This document shows, piece by piece, positions 44,693 through 52,836 of a stretch of 64,000 nucleotides of DNA. Made by a program: the position numbers and the translations under genes. The DNA lies in NCBI RefSeq assembly GCF_014650715.1, contig NZ_BMVM01000022.1:38946-102945 (forward strand), written 5' to 3'. This DNA comes from Streptomyces bluensis. Its GTDB lineage: Bacteria > Actinomycetota > Actinomycetes > Streptomycetales > Streptomycetaceae. The stretch's first letter is position 1; the number at the start of each line of letters is the position of its first letter. The notes under the pieces are model-generated. The model was given only the letters and a program-made list of their open reading frames with translations, searched no databases and was not told the origin of the DNA.

Positions 44693-45160
44693 ATGACCTT
44701 GGTCCAGCCTTCCAGCCGCCTCGTTCGCCTCTCCGATGCGCCTGGCGAGCTCTTCGTTTACGGCAGGCTCCAGTTCGCTGCCGTCCTCGAAGCTCTGTTG
44801 GGGCGAGTACCGGCCCACATTCTTGCTTCCGCACCGGGGTGGCGTGCTGCCGCGCTCGAAGGCCGGGTCTATCCCGGACTCGTTGCCGCGCCCGGAACCG
44901 CCGCGGCCGGCCTCTTGCTCACCGACCTGAGCGACCAGGAATGGACGTTGCTCGACTCGTTCGAGGACAACCGATACGACTTGCGGGAGGTGACTCTCTC
45001 GACCGGCGATCACGGGTTGGCGTACACCTGGCCGGACGGGGAGGTCCGGCCAGAGGACTGGGACCGAGCCGAATTCGAGAGTCTGCATCTTCAGGCTTAC
45101 GCCGCTCGGTGCGCCCGGATCGGCCCGAGGCTGGCCGCAGGCGAGCCCAAGGGCGAGTAG
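44693..45160 (+). CDS. Gamma-glutamylcyclotransferase (AIG2)-like protein
   Basis: The protein has 155 aa. It starts its fold with LFVYGRLQFAAVLEALLG, where the usual LFVYGTL has Arg for Thr, and continues with GRVYPGLVAAPG and LDSFEDNRYDLREVTL, where Glu of the FED motif is the catalytic acid. Enzymes of the family release 5-oxoproline from gamma-glutamyl groups. The transcript is probably leaderless. Confidence 0.8.
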   Translation: MTLVQPSSRLVRLSDAPGELFVYGRLQFAAVLEALLGRVPAHILASAPGWRAAALEGRVYPGLVAAPGTAAAGLLLTDLSDQEWTLLDSFEDNRYDLREVTLSTGDHGLAYTWPDGEVRPEDWDRAEFESLHLQAYAARCARIGPRLAAGEPKGE

Positions 45161-45220
45161 GCAGTCCAGCGCCAGGCTGGTCAGACATGGTAACTCTCAC
45201 CAGCACAAGCGGCTCACGAC

Positions 45221-45226
45221 TACCTT
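45221..45226 (+). promoter_or_regulatory. -10-like TACCTT, leaderless
   Basis: TACCTT, six bases, then ATG 45233; the flanking CACGACTACCTTGC is almost the same as at 44681. Confidence 0.4.
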
Positions 45227-45232
45227 GCTGAT

Positions 45233-45781
45233 ATGACGATCTCGGCTGTACCCGCCCGTGCCGTATTAGGAGAAGCCTGCGCTCTCGCAGGCTTCGACCC
45301 CGCAGGCGCCGAGCCCGTCCGCCTCGCCGAGAACGAGATCTGGCGCCTCGCCAGCAATGTAATCGTCCGTATCGCCCGCGCCGGCCAGTGGAAGGCCGCC
45401 TTGCGCGAGGTCCTCGTGGTCCGGTGGCTCGCCGACAACGGAGTGTCGGCCGTGCGAGCGTTGCCGTTCGAGCAGCCCATCGAGGCCGGAGGCCAGCCCG
45501 TGACCTTTTGGGCCGAGCTCCCGCCGCACGAGATCGCCAACGTCATGGACGTCGTGACGCTGCTGAAGCAACTTCACCCATTGCCCGTCCCGGACCTGCC
45601 GCTCGACCGGCTGGACCCGTTCGTCCGGGTGCCCGAGCGGATCGAGGCGGCCACGTCGCTGTCGGAGGACGATCGCGCCTGGTTGCGGGATCGGCATGCG
45701 GAACTTCGCGAGCAGTGGGAGCGCCGGCCCCAGGGCCTGCCCGAGTGTGTCGTACACGGTGATGCGTGGGTCGTTCACTAG
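45233..45781 (+). pseudogene. APH-fold kinase, 5' half (split by insertion)
   Basis: The 182-aa frame encodes the N-lobe (NEIWRLASNVIVRIARAG) and the first part of the C-lobe of an aminoglycoside phosphotransferase-family kinase, ending VVHGDAWVVH. The last true residues are HGDAWV; the stop at 45779 is inside the inverted repeat of the inserted element. The missing part starts GNVVRTMDG and lies at 52871-53215. Joining GATGCGT, GGGT and GGGCAAC restores the frame (D-A-W-V-G-N). Confidence 0.85.
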
Positions 45782-45803
45782 GCAAGTGGGTTGTCGGATT
45801 CGA
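45774..45803 (+). repeat. Left inverted repeat of the 7.1-kb element
   Basis: TTCACTAGGC, six bases, then GTTGTCGGATTCGA. Matched by the right end in inverted orientation with an eight-base spacer. Confidence 0.8.
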
Positions 45804-45845
45804 AGGTGTCGCGTTGGCTGATGGCTCTCTAGCCCGCTGCAACTC

Positions 45846-45971
45846 TCACCGGTCCTGGGCCAGCTTGTAGAGCTCGGCGAGCAGGCCGCCAAGGTCCATG
45901 AGCTCCTGCCAGGTGCCTTCTTCCCGGACGCGGCCGCCGTTGAGAAGGATGATCCGGTCGGCGATACGGGC
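45846..45971 (-). pseudogene. ABC transporter ATPase, C-terminal tail
   Basis: The minus strand reads ARIADRIILLNGGRVREEGT and on to LYKLAQDR, followed by TGA (45846-45848): the end of an ABC exporter ATPase after the H-loop. The part just before it is at 48701-48797 (VFVTHNLEN), on the other side of the nested 2.7-kb element, so that element split the gene. Confidence 0.7.
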
Positions 45972-46100
45972 ATTCTCTGGGGGTTCCCCAGCTGTGGTGT
46001 GACGTCGTACGGAGGTCTCTCGTTGGAGAGGTTGCGACGGTTCTCAGGGGGTGTGGCTCTGCGGTGGATCGTTGCGATCGACTCGTCGAGTGGGGTACCA

Positions 46101-46392
46101 GTGCGTGCATTCCCTGTACAGCTGCCGTCAGGCACCCGGTACTGGACTGTGGTGGACGACGAGTTGGGGCTGGTCGAGGACGCCGACCGCGCCCTCGGAC
46201 GACGAGATCACTCGAGTGCGCCGTCTGGTCAAACGTGTCCGTGAAGAACTCGACGACCTCACCGACGAGGACCGGGCACAGATCCAGCAGGCCATCACCG
46301 TCGTCCGCAGAACGCGGGCGGGCGTCGTCTCGCTCGGCATGCCGAAGGTGAGGCAACCCCTGCCCGACCTCCGCCCCGAGAGGACCGCATGA
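46101..46392 (+). pseudogene. Fused remnants of Tn554-like integrases (TnpA start, TnpB end)
   Basis: GTG 46101 starts VRAFPVQLPSGTRYWTVVDD, which resembles the N-terminus of large actinobacterial tyrosine integrases. At about 46195 this joins, in another frame, the tail DDEITRVRRLVKRVREELDD and on to RPERTA before a TGA at 46390-46392, as found at the end of the second integrase of such sets. About 1,100 codons between the two would have been deleted. Family assignment rests on pattern memory and the following DUF6262 gene. Confidence 0.5.
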
Positions 46393-46401
46393 CCCCCAGC
46401 A

Positions 46402-46923
46402 TTGATCGACGGCAAGCAAGCCGACTCCGCACGACGCCGGGATCGCGTGATCAAGGCCCTAGACGCGGCCCTGCGGACCGGAGGCGACATCACCGTCTCC
46501 GGCCTCGCCCGCGCCGCCCGGGTCGACCGCAGTTTCCTGTACCGTCACCGTGACCTGCTCGAACGTGTTCACGTCGCTGCCCACACGCCTGTCGAGGAAG
46601 GACGACTGGCTGCCGTCAGCCGGGCCTCCTTGCAGGCCGATCTCGCCAACGCGCTGGAGCGGAACACCCGTCTCGCCACGCGAGTGCGCCAGTTGGAGAC
46701 TCGGCTTTCCGAGCAGCTTGGCGAGCAGGCATGGAGCGAGTCCGGGCTCGGGGTCGCACCTAACATCGACCAACTCCAGCGCCGCATCGCCTCGTTGGAA
46801 CAGGAACTCGCACAGAAGCGCGGAGAGCTTGAGGAAAGGACGGAAGAACTTGAGGCAGCCCGGGCCGCCAACCGGGAACTGACCCGTGTCCTGAACCAGC
46901 CTCACTGTGCGAAATCCCGCTAG
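46402..46923 (+). CDS. DUF6262-type (TnpC-like) transposition accessory protein
   Basis: The protein has 173 aa. The N-terminal part has a helix-turn-helix look (ISVSGLARAARVDRSFLYRHR with T for the first residues here: ITVSGLARAARV) and the C-terminal 80 residues are a coiled coil (LQRRIASLEQELAQKRGELE). This is the usual third gene of Tn554-like sets. The frame from 46402 starts with TTG; the ATG at 46389, which overlaps the upstream stop, is in another frame, so a small frameshift near the start is likely. Confidence 0.55.
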   Translation: MIDGKQADSARRRDRVIKALDAALRTGGDITVSGLARAARVDRSFLYRHRDLLERVHVAAHTPVEEGRLAAVSRASLQADLANALERNTRLATRVRQLETRLSEQLGEQAWSESGLGVAPNIDQLQRRIASLEQELAQKRGELEERTEELEAARAANRELTRVLNQPHCAKSR

Positions 46924-47243
46924 TTCTCCTGGCCTCCGTTGAATCCCAACCGGTAGCCAGGGGGTTCGCGGACGGTATTCGCCTTGCAGAGTCGGTGATG
47001 ACGGTGCTCACCGTCCTTCGGGCGGCCTGGGGCCGTTCCACGGTGTTGCGGGCTTGGTCAGCGACGTCCTGAGGAACGATGACCCCGTCCTTCCCCTCCC
47101 GGAGACCGGTACACCCTGCCACCCCGCCCGTGAAACCTTTGGAAGCACCTTATGCAAGCCGCTTGACCCAAATGGCAGACCTTTCTAGAACACACCCTGC
47201 CTCTGCTGCAGAATCTAAGTGACTCGGCGGGAGGTAGGGCGGC
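46924..47243. other. Gene-free gap before low-GC cargo genes
   Basis: I see no gene I can support. GC content drops toward the right end, where the sequence becomes the upstream region of the 215-aa membrane protein. Confidence 0.4.
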
Positions 47244-47891
47244 ATGGAAGACGAGAATCTCAGACTGGTCTACGAGTCTGAGCGCCATGATGAGCAGAAC
47301 ACAGCTGCTCTAATCATTGCGGTGACTACGGGAACTCTTGCCTACTTCGCTGCGGCGGTCGCATACCTTGCCGATCAGCAAAGGCAGACAAAATTGCAGC
47401 CAGAGCTATTGATGGCTGCACCTTTCCCGTTGCTCATTCTGACCGGGTACGTCACTTTCCAGTACGCGGCATCGCGGGTCAGGCAAAGCTACCTGATGCA
47501 CCTAGAGGCCCATCTGTCCAATCAGCCGTGGAACCGGAAGGTAAATTTCCCGGGCTTCACCACGCTACATCAAGGGCTATTTGCCGGATGGAAGTCAAGT
47601 TTGTGGCCATTCGCTGTTCTAACGGTCCTGACTTTCGTCTCTCACGTCATCATCGTTGTAGGCTTCACTGCCTACACTTGCTACATCGCCTACAGGGAAA
47701 ATGCGAATGCGGTCGTTTTCTGGCTTCTCGCCTCCTTTTACATTCTCATGATTGCCGTTAATATTGCGGCAGCGGTGATGATGATGAGATTTGCTAATGA
47801 CCCCGATAGCCCCTATCTGAAGAAGCTCCGCATGATGGCTTGCGAGACGGCCAGGTCGGAGGAGAGGAGGTGGGACACTAGTCGTTCATAG
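47244..47891 (+). CDS. Membrane protein of low-GC cargo (215 aa)
   Basis: The protein has four predicted membrane segments: about 21-42 (ALIIAVTTGTLAYFAAAVAY), 57-75, 122-145 and 153-178, with a charged amphipathic N-terminus. GGGAGGTAGGGC lies upstream of the ATG as ribosome binding site. Codon use is clearly lower in GC than in all neighbours, a sign of transfer from a lower-GC host. I do not recognise the family. With the next gene it forms a two-gene unit that may be a membrane effector pair, for instance of a defence system; this is speculation. Confidence 0.65.
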   Translation: MEDENLRLVYESERHDEQNTAALIIAVTTGTLAYFAAAVAYLADQQRQTKLQPELLMAAPFPLLILTGYVTFQYAASRVRQSYLMHLEAHLSNQPWNRKVNFPGFTTLHQGLFAGWKSSLWPFAVLTVLTFVSHVIIVVGFTAYTCYIAYRENANAVVFWLLASFYILMIAVNIAAAVMMMRFANDPDSPYLKKLRMMACETARSEERRWDTSRS

Positions 47892-47907
47892 ATTCCGTCC
47901 CGTCAGA

Positions 47908-48429
47908 ATGGGAGGGGCTTTGAGCGTTTGGCTGCTTAGAAAATTGCGGCCTAACGTCGTCCTGGCACTTGTGGTTGTTGCCAGTGCAGGTATGGTTGGG
48001 CTGCTTCGGGTTGTACGGGAGGGGCGATTTTACGATTACTCACGGGCGAGTCTTCCCGGGGATATCTTCATTGGCTGTGAGCTGGCTATAGTCTCCGCCG
48101 AGCTTCGCGGGGGTAATCCCTCTGGGTTGCTGTATCGGTCTCGAATTTGGCATACCGCAACTTTTGCCACTTGCCTTCTCTCGGCGCTGGTGCTTCAGAT
48201 TCATTCGATGAATCAATCAGGTAGGTTGCAGACTGCGGCAAACACCTATCACAACCTCGCCGTCGTATCCATCTTGGGGTATTTTGTAATTTCAACCATT
48301 CCGGTTGTTTTCGGGTCTCCAAGGCGCACTAAGGCTGCCGCTGGCGCCTTGTTGCTCACTTGGCTAGGCTTGCTCATTTTGGATATGATCCAAGGTAATC
48401 TGCAGAGGAATTCACCGCTTATCTCCTGA
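47908..48429 (+). CDS. Second low-GC membrane protein (173 aa)
   Basis: Four hydrophobic segments are seen (LALVVVASAGMVGLL, TFATCLLSALVLQI, LAVVSILGYFVISTIPVVFG, ALLLTWLGLLILDM). The start is uncertain: ATG 47908 has no ribosome binding site, while a TTG at 47920 follows GGGAGGGG. It lies 16 bases behind the first membrane gene. A short conserved-looking soluble loop (PGDIFIGCELAIVSAELRGG) lies between segments one and two. No family recognised. Confidence 0.6.
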   Translation: MGGALSVWLLRKLRPNVVLALVVVASAGMVGLLRVVREGRFYDYSRASLPGDIFIGCELAIVSAELRGGNPSGLLYRSRIWHTATFATCLLSALVLQIHSMNQSGRLQTAANTYHNLAVVSILGYFVISTIPVVFGSPRRTKAAAGALLLTWLGLLILDMIQGNLQRNSPLIS

Positions 48430-48685
48430 GTGTGTAGCCGACCTCAACTCACTCCACCGGACGACGTCCACACGCGGAAGTCGCGCTGCTCCGATGCGAG
48501 ACCCTCGAGGTCCTGTCAGATGGGGGTAGGTCGGCGGTCTGGGCGTTGAAGTAGATCGCCACTCCTCCCGGGCGGCCATTAGCTCACCCGATCCAGCGAT
48601 AGCACCACACCTGTTGCGATGGATAGGCTCCAGCACACCGGCGCTGAGCTGCATCAGCCTGAGCATCCCGCCACTGCTACAGCCC

Positions 48686-48700
48686 GAACCCCCAGAGAAT
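48686..48700 (-). repeat. Right inverted repeat of the nested element
   Basis: GAACCCCCAGAGAAT, exact inverse of 45972-45986. Confidence 0.8.
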
Positions 48701-48797
48701 TGGTGTTTTCCAGGTTGTGCGTCACGAAGACCGCGGTCTTCCCGGCGGCGAGGTCCTTGAAGCGGCTGATCACCAGGTGCTCGGCGCGCGGGTCCAT
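48701..48797 (-). pseudogene. ABC transporter ATPase fragment (D-loop to H-loop)
   Basis: On the minus strand DPRAEHLVISRFKDLAAGKT is followed by AVFVTHNLEN, the D-loop to H-loop of an exporter ATPase. The sequence before the Asp is unrelated, so the gene is cut at about 48797 as well. Its continuation is at 45846-45971. Confidence 0.7.
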
Positions 48798-49110
48798 CGT
48801 TATCTAGAGTTGTCAAGTGAACTTGCTGGTAGATGGCCGATGGCTCTGTCTGTCACATGAGGCACGGTTGCTTCTGTCCACGAGTTACCGACAGCGGTTG
48901 CTCACAGTCTCGGGAGGCGGCTGGATCGAGCCGGGTGTTCACGGGAACGGACAACACCCTGCCGGCCGCGGTGCTCCCAGGCAGGGTGGGCCTTCCTCGA
49001 TAGCTGCGGGCCTTTGCCGTTGGCGAAGTCGCTGGTCGGGGGGTGCGGGAATCCGCGCAGATCGCGCGCTAGCGGCTCCCGAGATACGGTGATGAGGGCA
49101 GCACATCACC
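48798..49110. other. Gene-free stretch
   Basis: No gene supported here. It joins the ABC fragment to the Ala-rich gene and probably contains an old insertion junction near 48800. Confidence 0.4.
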
Positions 49111-49611
49111 ATGGGCAGAGTCTCTTGTGATGACGATGAGGTGATCAACGTGGCCGGAAACGAAAGCGTTACTAACGTCTCTGCCTTTGCCACACGCGCT
49201 CGCAGCGCTGCTCGACGAGCAGCCGCGGCTGCTGCGCATGAGCAATCCCATGACGGCGAGGCATCTCAGGCTGCTCGGCGCGCCGCCGAGGCCGCTGCTG
49301 AGGCCGAAGCTGCTGCGGCCGATGCCAATGCTCGCGCGCAAGCAGGCGAACATATGGGAGGCGGGCCATGGGCCCACGTCGCGGAGGAGGCGGCTAGGGC
49401 TGCAACGGAAGCCGAGGAAGCCACAAAGATTGTCTCGGTGGAAAAGGGTGAATCTTCCCCGTATGTCGAAGCTGCTAAGGCCGCCTGGATGGCCGCCTCC
49501 GATGCGCGGATGGCTGCTGCGCAAATGCCGAACGAGAAGTTGGCCACCAAGGTTGAAGAGCGTGAGGCGCGGGCTGTCGAGGCTTCCCTTACTGCCTACG
49601 GTGAGCGGTGA
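49111..49611 (+). CDS. Ala-rich coiled-coil protein (166 aa)
   Basis: The protein consists largely of Ala, Glu and Arg in heptad-like patterns (AARRAAEAAAEAEAAAADA), predicting long helices or a coiled coil. ATG 49111 and a GTG at 49141 are both possible starts. No enzyme motif is present. Similar Ala/Glu-rich proteins are widespread in Streptomyces with unknown roles. A 14-bp hairpin follows 146 bases downstream. Confidence 0.5.
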   Translation: MGRVSCDDDEVINVAGNESVTNVSAFATRARSAARRAAAAAAHEQSHDGEASQAARRAAEAAAEAEAAAADANARAQAGEHMGGGPWAHVAEEAARAATEAEEATKIVSVEKGESSPYVEAAKAAWMAASDARMAAAQMPNEKLATKVEEREARAVEASLTAYGER

Positions 49612-49757
49612 TTCCTATCCGTAGGTCGACACTGAACGACTTGGAGGAGCGGCGAGCGACGGCCGCACTCGGCCCGCGAGGAAGGCTCGGCACTGTCGAA
49701 GCTCGTGAACAGAGCCACACAGTCTCTCGTGTCCGCGTTCGCGGCATGTGAATGAGG

Positions 49758-49792
49758 ATGGTGGCCGCCCCGTCCGGTGGGGCGGCCACCAT
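49758..49792. terminator. Perfect 14-bp-stem hairpin
   Basis: ATGGTGGCCGCCCC (49758-49771) pairs exactly with GGGGCGGCCACCAT (49779-49792) around a seven-base loop. It is a likely terminator for the Ala-rich gene at 49111-49611, and it overlaps the apparent start of the following regulator fragment. Confidence 0.6.
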
Positions 49793-49799
49793 CACTCAC

Positions 49800-50183
49800 T
49801 CGCTGTCGGGGGTGTTCTCTGCGCGGATCATTCTGCGGAGGCTGGTGCGGGCGGCGGCCAGGTCTTCCCTCGGCGACCGGCCCAACTCCGCCCGCAGTTA
49901 CGCGACCGCCGCAGCGAGCCGGCCGGGGACGACGTACGCCAGGATCATCGCCCTGGACCTCGTCGCCCAGGCCGAGCAGCAGGCCAAACAGGGCGGCATC
50001 GAGCAGGCGTGCACCACCTGGAGCCGAGCCATCGACACCATGGCCGGGGTACGGTCGACTCGCACCCTCAAGGCCGTCCGCTCGCTCCGCTCCGACCTGC
50101 GCCCGTACCGGGCCCGCGGCGTACAGTGCGTGGCCGAGCTCGACGAGCGCGCCCGCCTCTTCCTGGCCTCCCACCCGAACTGA
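49800..50183 (+). pseudogene. C-terminal fragment of an XRE-type TPR regulator
   Basis: The stretch QGGIEQACTTWSRAIDTMAG and on to DLRPYRARGVQ aligns with QGGVEEACATWASVLDAMED and LSPYRKRGI at the end of the regulator at 41792-43183. There is no HTH part; the frame begins inside the terminator-like hairpin. It is a remnant carried in the 7.1-kb insertion. Confidence 0.65.
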
Positions 50184-50301
50184 GGGCTGCACTGTAGCGG
50201 CTGTAGCGTCAGCCGGACTGGTCTCCGGGGCGGGCGGATAGATCCGTGACGGGCCCGCCCCGGTCTGCCTCCTCCGGCGCCGCACTCTTCTCCCAGGCGG
50301 G

Positions 50302-50445
50302 TCAAGAACTGGGAGACTGGCCCCCACCGCGACCGCGGCGCGAAATCACCGCCGCCACGATCGCGGCCGTTCCGGTCACCACCGCAGCCCCCAGCATCGC
50401 GGCCCCTGTGATCACTGCCCCGATCACCACTGCGTCCACGTACAC
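50302..50445 (-). CDS. Tiny membrane protein (47 aa)
   Basis: GTG 50445 is preceded by AGGGAGGT at good distance. The product VYVDAVVIGAVITGAAMLGA continues hydrophobic and ends SRRGRGGGQSPSS: one or two Gly/Ala-rich membrane helices with a basic tail. It could be a small membrane peptide or a toxin-like peptide. No family recognised. Confidence 0.45.
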   Translation of the reverse strand: MYVDAVVIGAVITGAAMLGAAVVTGTAAIVAAVISRRGRGGGQSPSS

Positions 50446-50647
50446 GTCAACTACCTCCCTCCTCGACCCCAGCGGTCGAGTGGGACGACAGTGCAGGCTC
50501 GGCCCATGTGGTGTCCGAGAGGTCGGGTAAGGCGGGCAGGCCCGTTCTAGGCTGCTGGTCACAGGCCCGCCCGCAGGCGCCCGATGCGGGCGCTGGAGAG
50601 GTCGGGGAGCACGGGGAGGCATCATCACCGCAGCGGACGCCCACAGG

Positions 50648-51298
50648 TTGCGCAGCGAGCTGCACGCCCTCAAGAAGCGGGCCGACGAGGCCAGGCGAGC
50701 GGCCAGGCTGCCCTTCTCACAGAGCGAGGTAAGGAAGGCCCTGAAGGCGGAGCCCTACTCGTTCACGGACTCCCGAGCGCAGCGCATCTCGAAGCGCATC
50801 AGCGACTGGGTGCCGGAAGACCCGACGGCCAAGGCTCGCGTCCCTCGCGACGCCGACTCGGTGTGGGCGCTCGTGCACCTCTGGAGCCACTGGGCTGGCG
50901 AGAAGGAGCCGAACCAGCAGTACTGGAGCGACCTCATCGAGAGGGCTCAGCCAGCGGGCCCGCGTGCGGGGCGGGCACAGGCCGTAGAGCCGACCCAGGG
51001 CGACTGTCGCGGGGGCAACTCCACCGATGTGGACGATCCTCGGCTCCGGCAGGCGATCCGTAGAGTCTTCCGCCTGCTGCACTCCCTCACGCAGCAGGGA
51101 GCACCGCAGGTGTACGTCGGCATCATCGGGGACTGGCTGGGCGAGGACGCGGACCTGCGGGGCCAGGTGATCGGCTACCTGTCGGCGCGGCAGCTCATCG
51201 CCAGATCGGCCAAACCGATCTGTCTCACCTTCGTGCCGGGCATGCCGAACTTCGAACTCACCGAAAAAGGAAGAACGCTGGGCGGGGACCCCATGTAG
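50648..51298 (+). CDS. Hypothetical protein, 216 aa
   Basis: The sequence starts LRSELHALKKRADEARRAAR from a TTG; a real start may lie a few codons upstream. Residues 20-90 (SQSEVRKALKAEP, RISKRISDWVPEDPTAK) resemble the N-terminal region of Streptomyces HTH-like accessory proteins. The C-terminal 80 residues (VYVGIIGDWLGEDADLRGQVIGY region, then ELTEKGRTLGGDPM) look like a winged helix. No named family is recognised. Confidence 0.5.
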   Translation: MRSELHALKKRADEARRAARLPFSQSEVRKALKAEPYSFTDSRAQRISKRISDWVPEDPTAKARVPRDADSVWALVHLWSHWAGEKEPNQQYWSDLIERAQPAGPRAGRAQAVEPTQGDCRGGNSTDVDDPRLRQAIRRVFRLLHSLTQQGAPQVYVGIIGDWLGEDADLRGQVIGYLSARQLIARSAKPICLTFVPGMPNFELTEKGRTLGGDPM

Positions 51299-51353
51299 TG
51301 GTGGGCGCCAGCCGCTGTACCGCTACCACTCGCCCCCGTTTGTCGCAGGGCGG

Positions 51354-52223
51354 TCATGGAGAGGCGGTCCACGTCCATGGCCGTGGGCCGCGTCGGCCGC
51401 GCAGACAGTCGACGCGCAGTAGGGCCTCGGAAGTGAATTGAGGCTGCTCCGTGGCGAGTTGGGCGAGGTAGCACATCATCCGCAGTTCTCGGATGTCACG
51501 TAGAAGCGGGTAGCCGGGCCACTCGGTGACGTCGACGCCGTAGGTCTGGGTGAACGCCTGATAGTCGGCCTGGCTGATCATGTTGAACGACGTGTACTTG
51601 ATGGCGGTGGAGACCAGGTCCCACTCGGGACGGCCTACAGAGAACCGCTCTAGGTCGAGGAGCCGCACCACGCCGTCGTCGGACACCGCGAGATTCCCGC
51701 TCCACAGGTCGCCATGAACGGCTGTCTCGCTCAGCCCGGTCGGTAGCCCGTCCGCCCACCGGCTTTCGAGGGCCGCAAGGTGTCCGAGCACCCACTCCCG
51801 GTCGTCGGGCATGAGGACTGTTGCTGTGGTGAGCCGTTCCCTGAGCCGTACGAAGGGCGCCAGGCGGCCAAAGTTCCGGTCGGCGGGAACCGGGAGGCCA
51901 TGGAGCTGGCGCAGGATGGTGGCGGTCTCGACAGGGGTGCCTGGGCGGTGCGGTGGCAGCTCCTTCCAGAAGGTCACCGGCCGGCTCTCGACCAGCAACG
52001 GCTGCTCCACCGGGAGGGCTTCGACCGCTGCCACTCCGTTCTCGGCGAGCCAACGAGCTACGCGGATCTCCCGTGCTGCGACCTCGTGTTGGCCGACTCG
52101 GGCAATGCGTACGACGACGGCCCCCGGCAGCCGATAGATCGCGTTCTCGCCCTGCCGGATCCCTTCGGCATCCGTCGCGTCGATGCCGAGCTGGCCGCAG
52201 GCTGTCTTGAGGATCTTGGCCAT
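51354..52223 (-). CDS. Intact APH-fold kinase inside the 7.1-kb element
   Basis: The protein has 289 aa from ATG 52223. Catalytic features are complete: AVHGDLWSGNLAV (HGD..N) and LLDLERFSVGRPEWDL. It aligns over its full length with the kinase that the element interrupts (45233/52871), for example VVRIARVGQHEVAAREIRVA versus VIVRIARAGQ...REVLVV. The frame runs without stop into the upstream recombinase fragment, but a separate start is more likely. Small-molecule phosphotransfer (antibiotic or metabolite) is the family role. Confidence 0.8.
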   Translation of the reverse strand: MAKILKTACGQLGIDATDAEGIRQGENAIYRLPGAVVVRIARVGQHEVAAREIRVARWLAENGVAAVEALPVEQPLLVESRPVTFWKELPPHRPGTPVETATILRQLHGLPVPADRNFGRLAPFVRLRERLTTATVLMPDDREWVLGHLAALESRWADGLPTGLSETAVHGDLWSGNLAVSDDGVVRLLDLERFSVGRPEWDLVSTAIKYTSFNMISQADYQAFTQTYGVDVTEWPGYPLLRDIRELRMMCYLAQLATEQPQFTSEALLRVDCLRGRRGPRPWTWTASP

Positions 52224-52225
52224 GG

Positions 52226-52820
52226 TGTCCACGGGCCGAGCTTGGCACACCGATCGCACGCAGTGGCCCGCGGGCGAGAACGACGAGCCACGCCGTTGAC
52301 CATCCGGACCGATCTCCTGCTCCTGGCGCTCGTCCTCCTCGGCCGTCGAGACACTGGGAACGGGGTTGACCAGCGCATAGGCCCCCGATGCCCAGGAGTA
52401 GAAGGTGTTCAGGGCGGCACGGTCGGTGTCGAAGCTCCCCGGCATGATGCGCTCAGGGTTGCGGACATCCGTCAGACGCCAGTCCTTGAACGCCTCCACG
52501 TCCTGCGGCGTGGCCTCGGTCCAATCGCGACCGACCGCGTCGAGGAAGTTGAGCCACACCACCAGCGTCATCGCGTAGCGCCGCCACGTCCTGGGCTTCC
52601 GCCCCGTCATGGGACGTACACGGAAGAACAGGTTCAGGCGAGGGTCAGGCAGCATCCCGTGCGGAGGGATGATGATCGGCGTACCGTGCCGAGCTTTGTT
52701 GCGCGCGGCTCGCTCATGGAGGTCTCCGAAGGAAGCGAGGTACTCGTCCGGCGGGCTCGGTGCAGGCTTGAGGAAGTCATAGAACTCGACTCTCCACCCG
52801 TCCTCGTTCTCGTCGCCCAA
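52226..52820 (-). pseudogene. Tyrosine-recombinase-like gene, N-terminal part only
   Basis: From TTG 52820 (GGAGGGG upstream) the protein begins GDENEDGWRVEFYDFLKP and shows an integrase core-binding domain pattern: KPRTWRRYAMTLVVWLNFLD, ATPQDVEAFKDWRL and DRAALNTFYSWASGAYALVNP. The catalytic domain (R..HxxR..Y) is absent; the frame continues by chance into the kinase gene. It lies just inside the right inverted repeat and points inward. Confidence 0.65.
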
Positions 52821-52836
52821 GTCCCCTCCACCGCCA

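Larger units (their letters stand above)
45972..48700. mobile_element. Nested 2.7-kb element with perfect 15-bp inverted repeats
   Basis: ATTCTCTGGGGGTTC at 45972-45986 is the exact reverse complement of GAACCCCCAGAGAAT at 48686-48700. The flanks are the two parts of one ABC ATPase gene, broken directly after its H-loop (VTHNLEN | ARIADRI). The element carries Tn554-like transposition gene remnants (46101-46923) and two low-GC membrane-protein genes (47244-48429) as cargo. It has no full recombinase gene and is therefore presumably immobile on its own. Confidence 0.75.

Noticed and set aside
48086..48322. Small minus-strand frame opposite the second membrane gene
   Set aside because: No start signal and a random composition; the plus-strand frame has clear membrane segments.
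51354..52820. A recombinase-kinase fusion protein of 488 aa
   Set aside because: The frame is open by chance. The kinase has its own ATG at 52223 and the sequence between the parts is low in quality; the recombinase lacks its catalytic domain.
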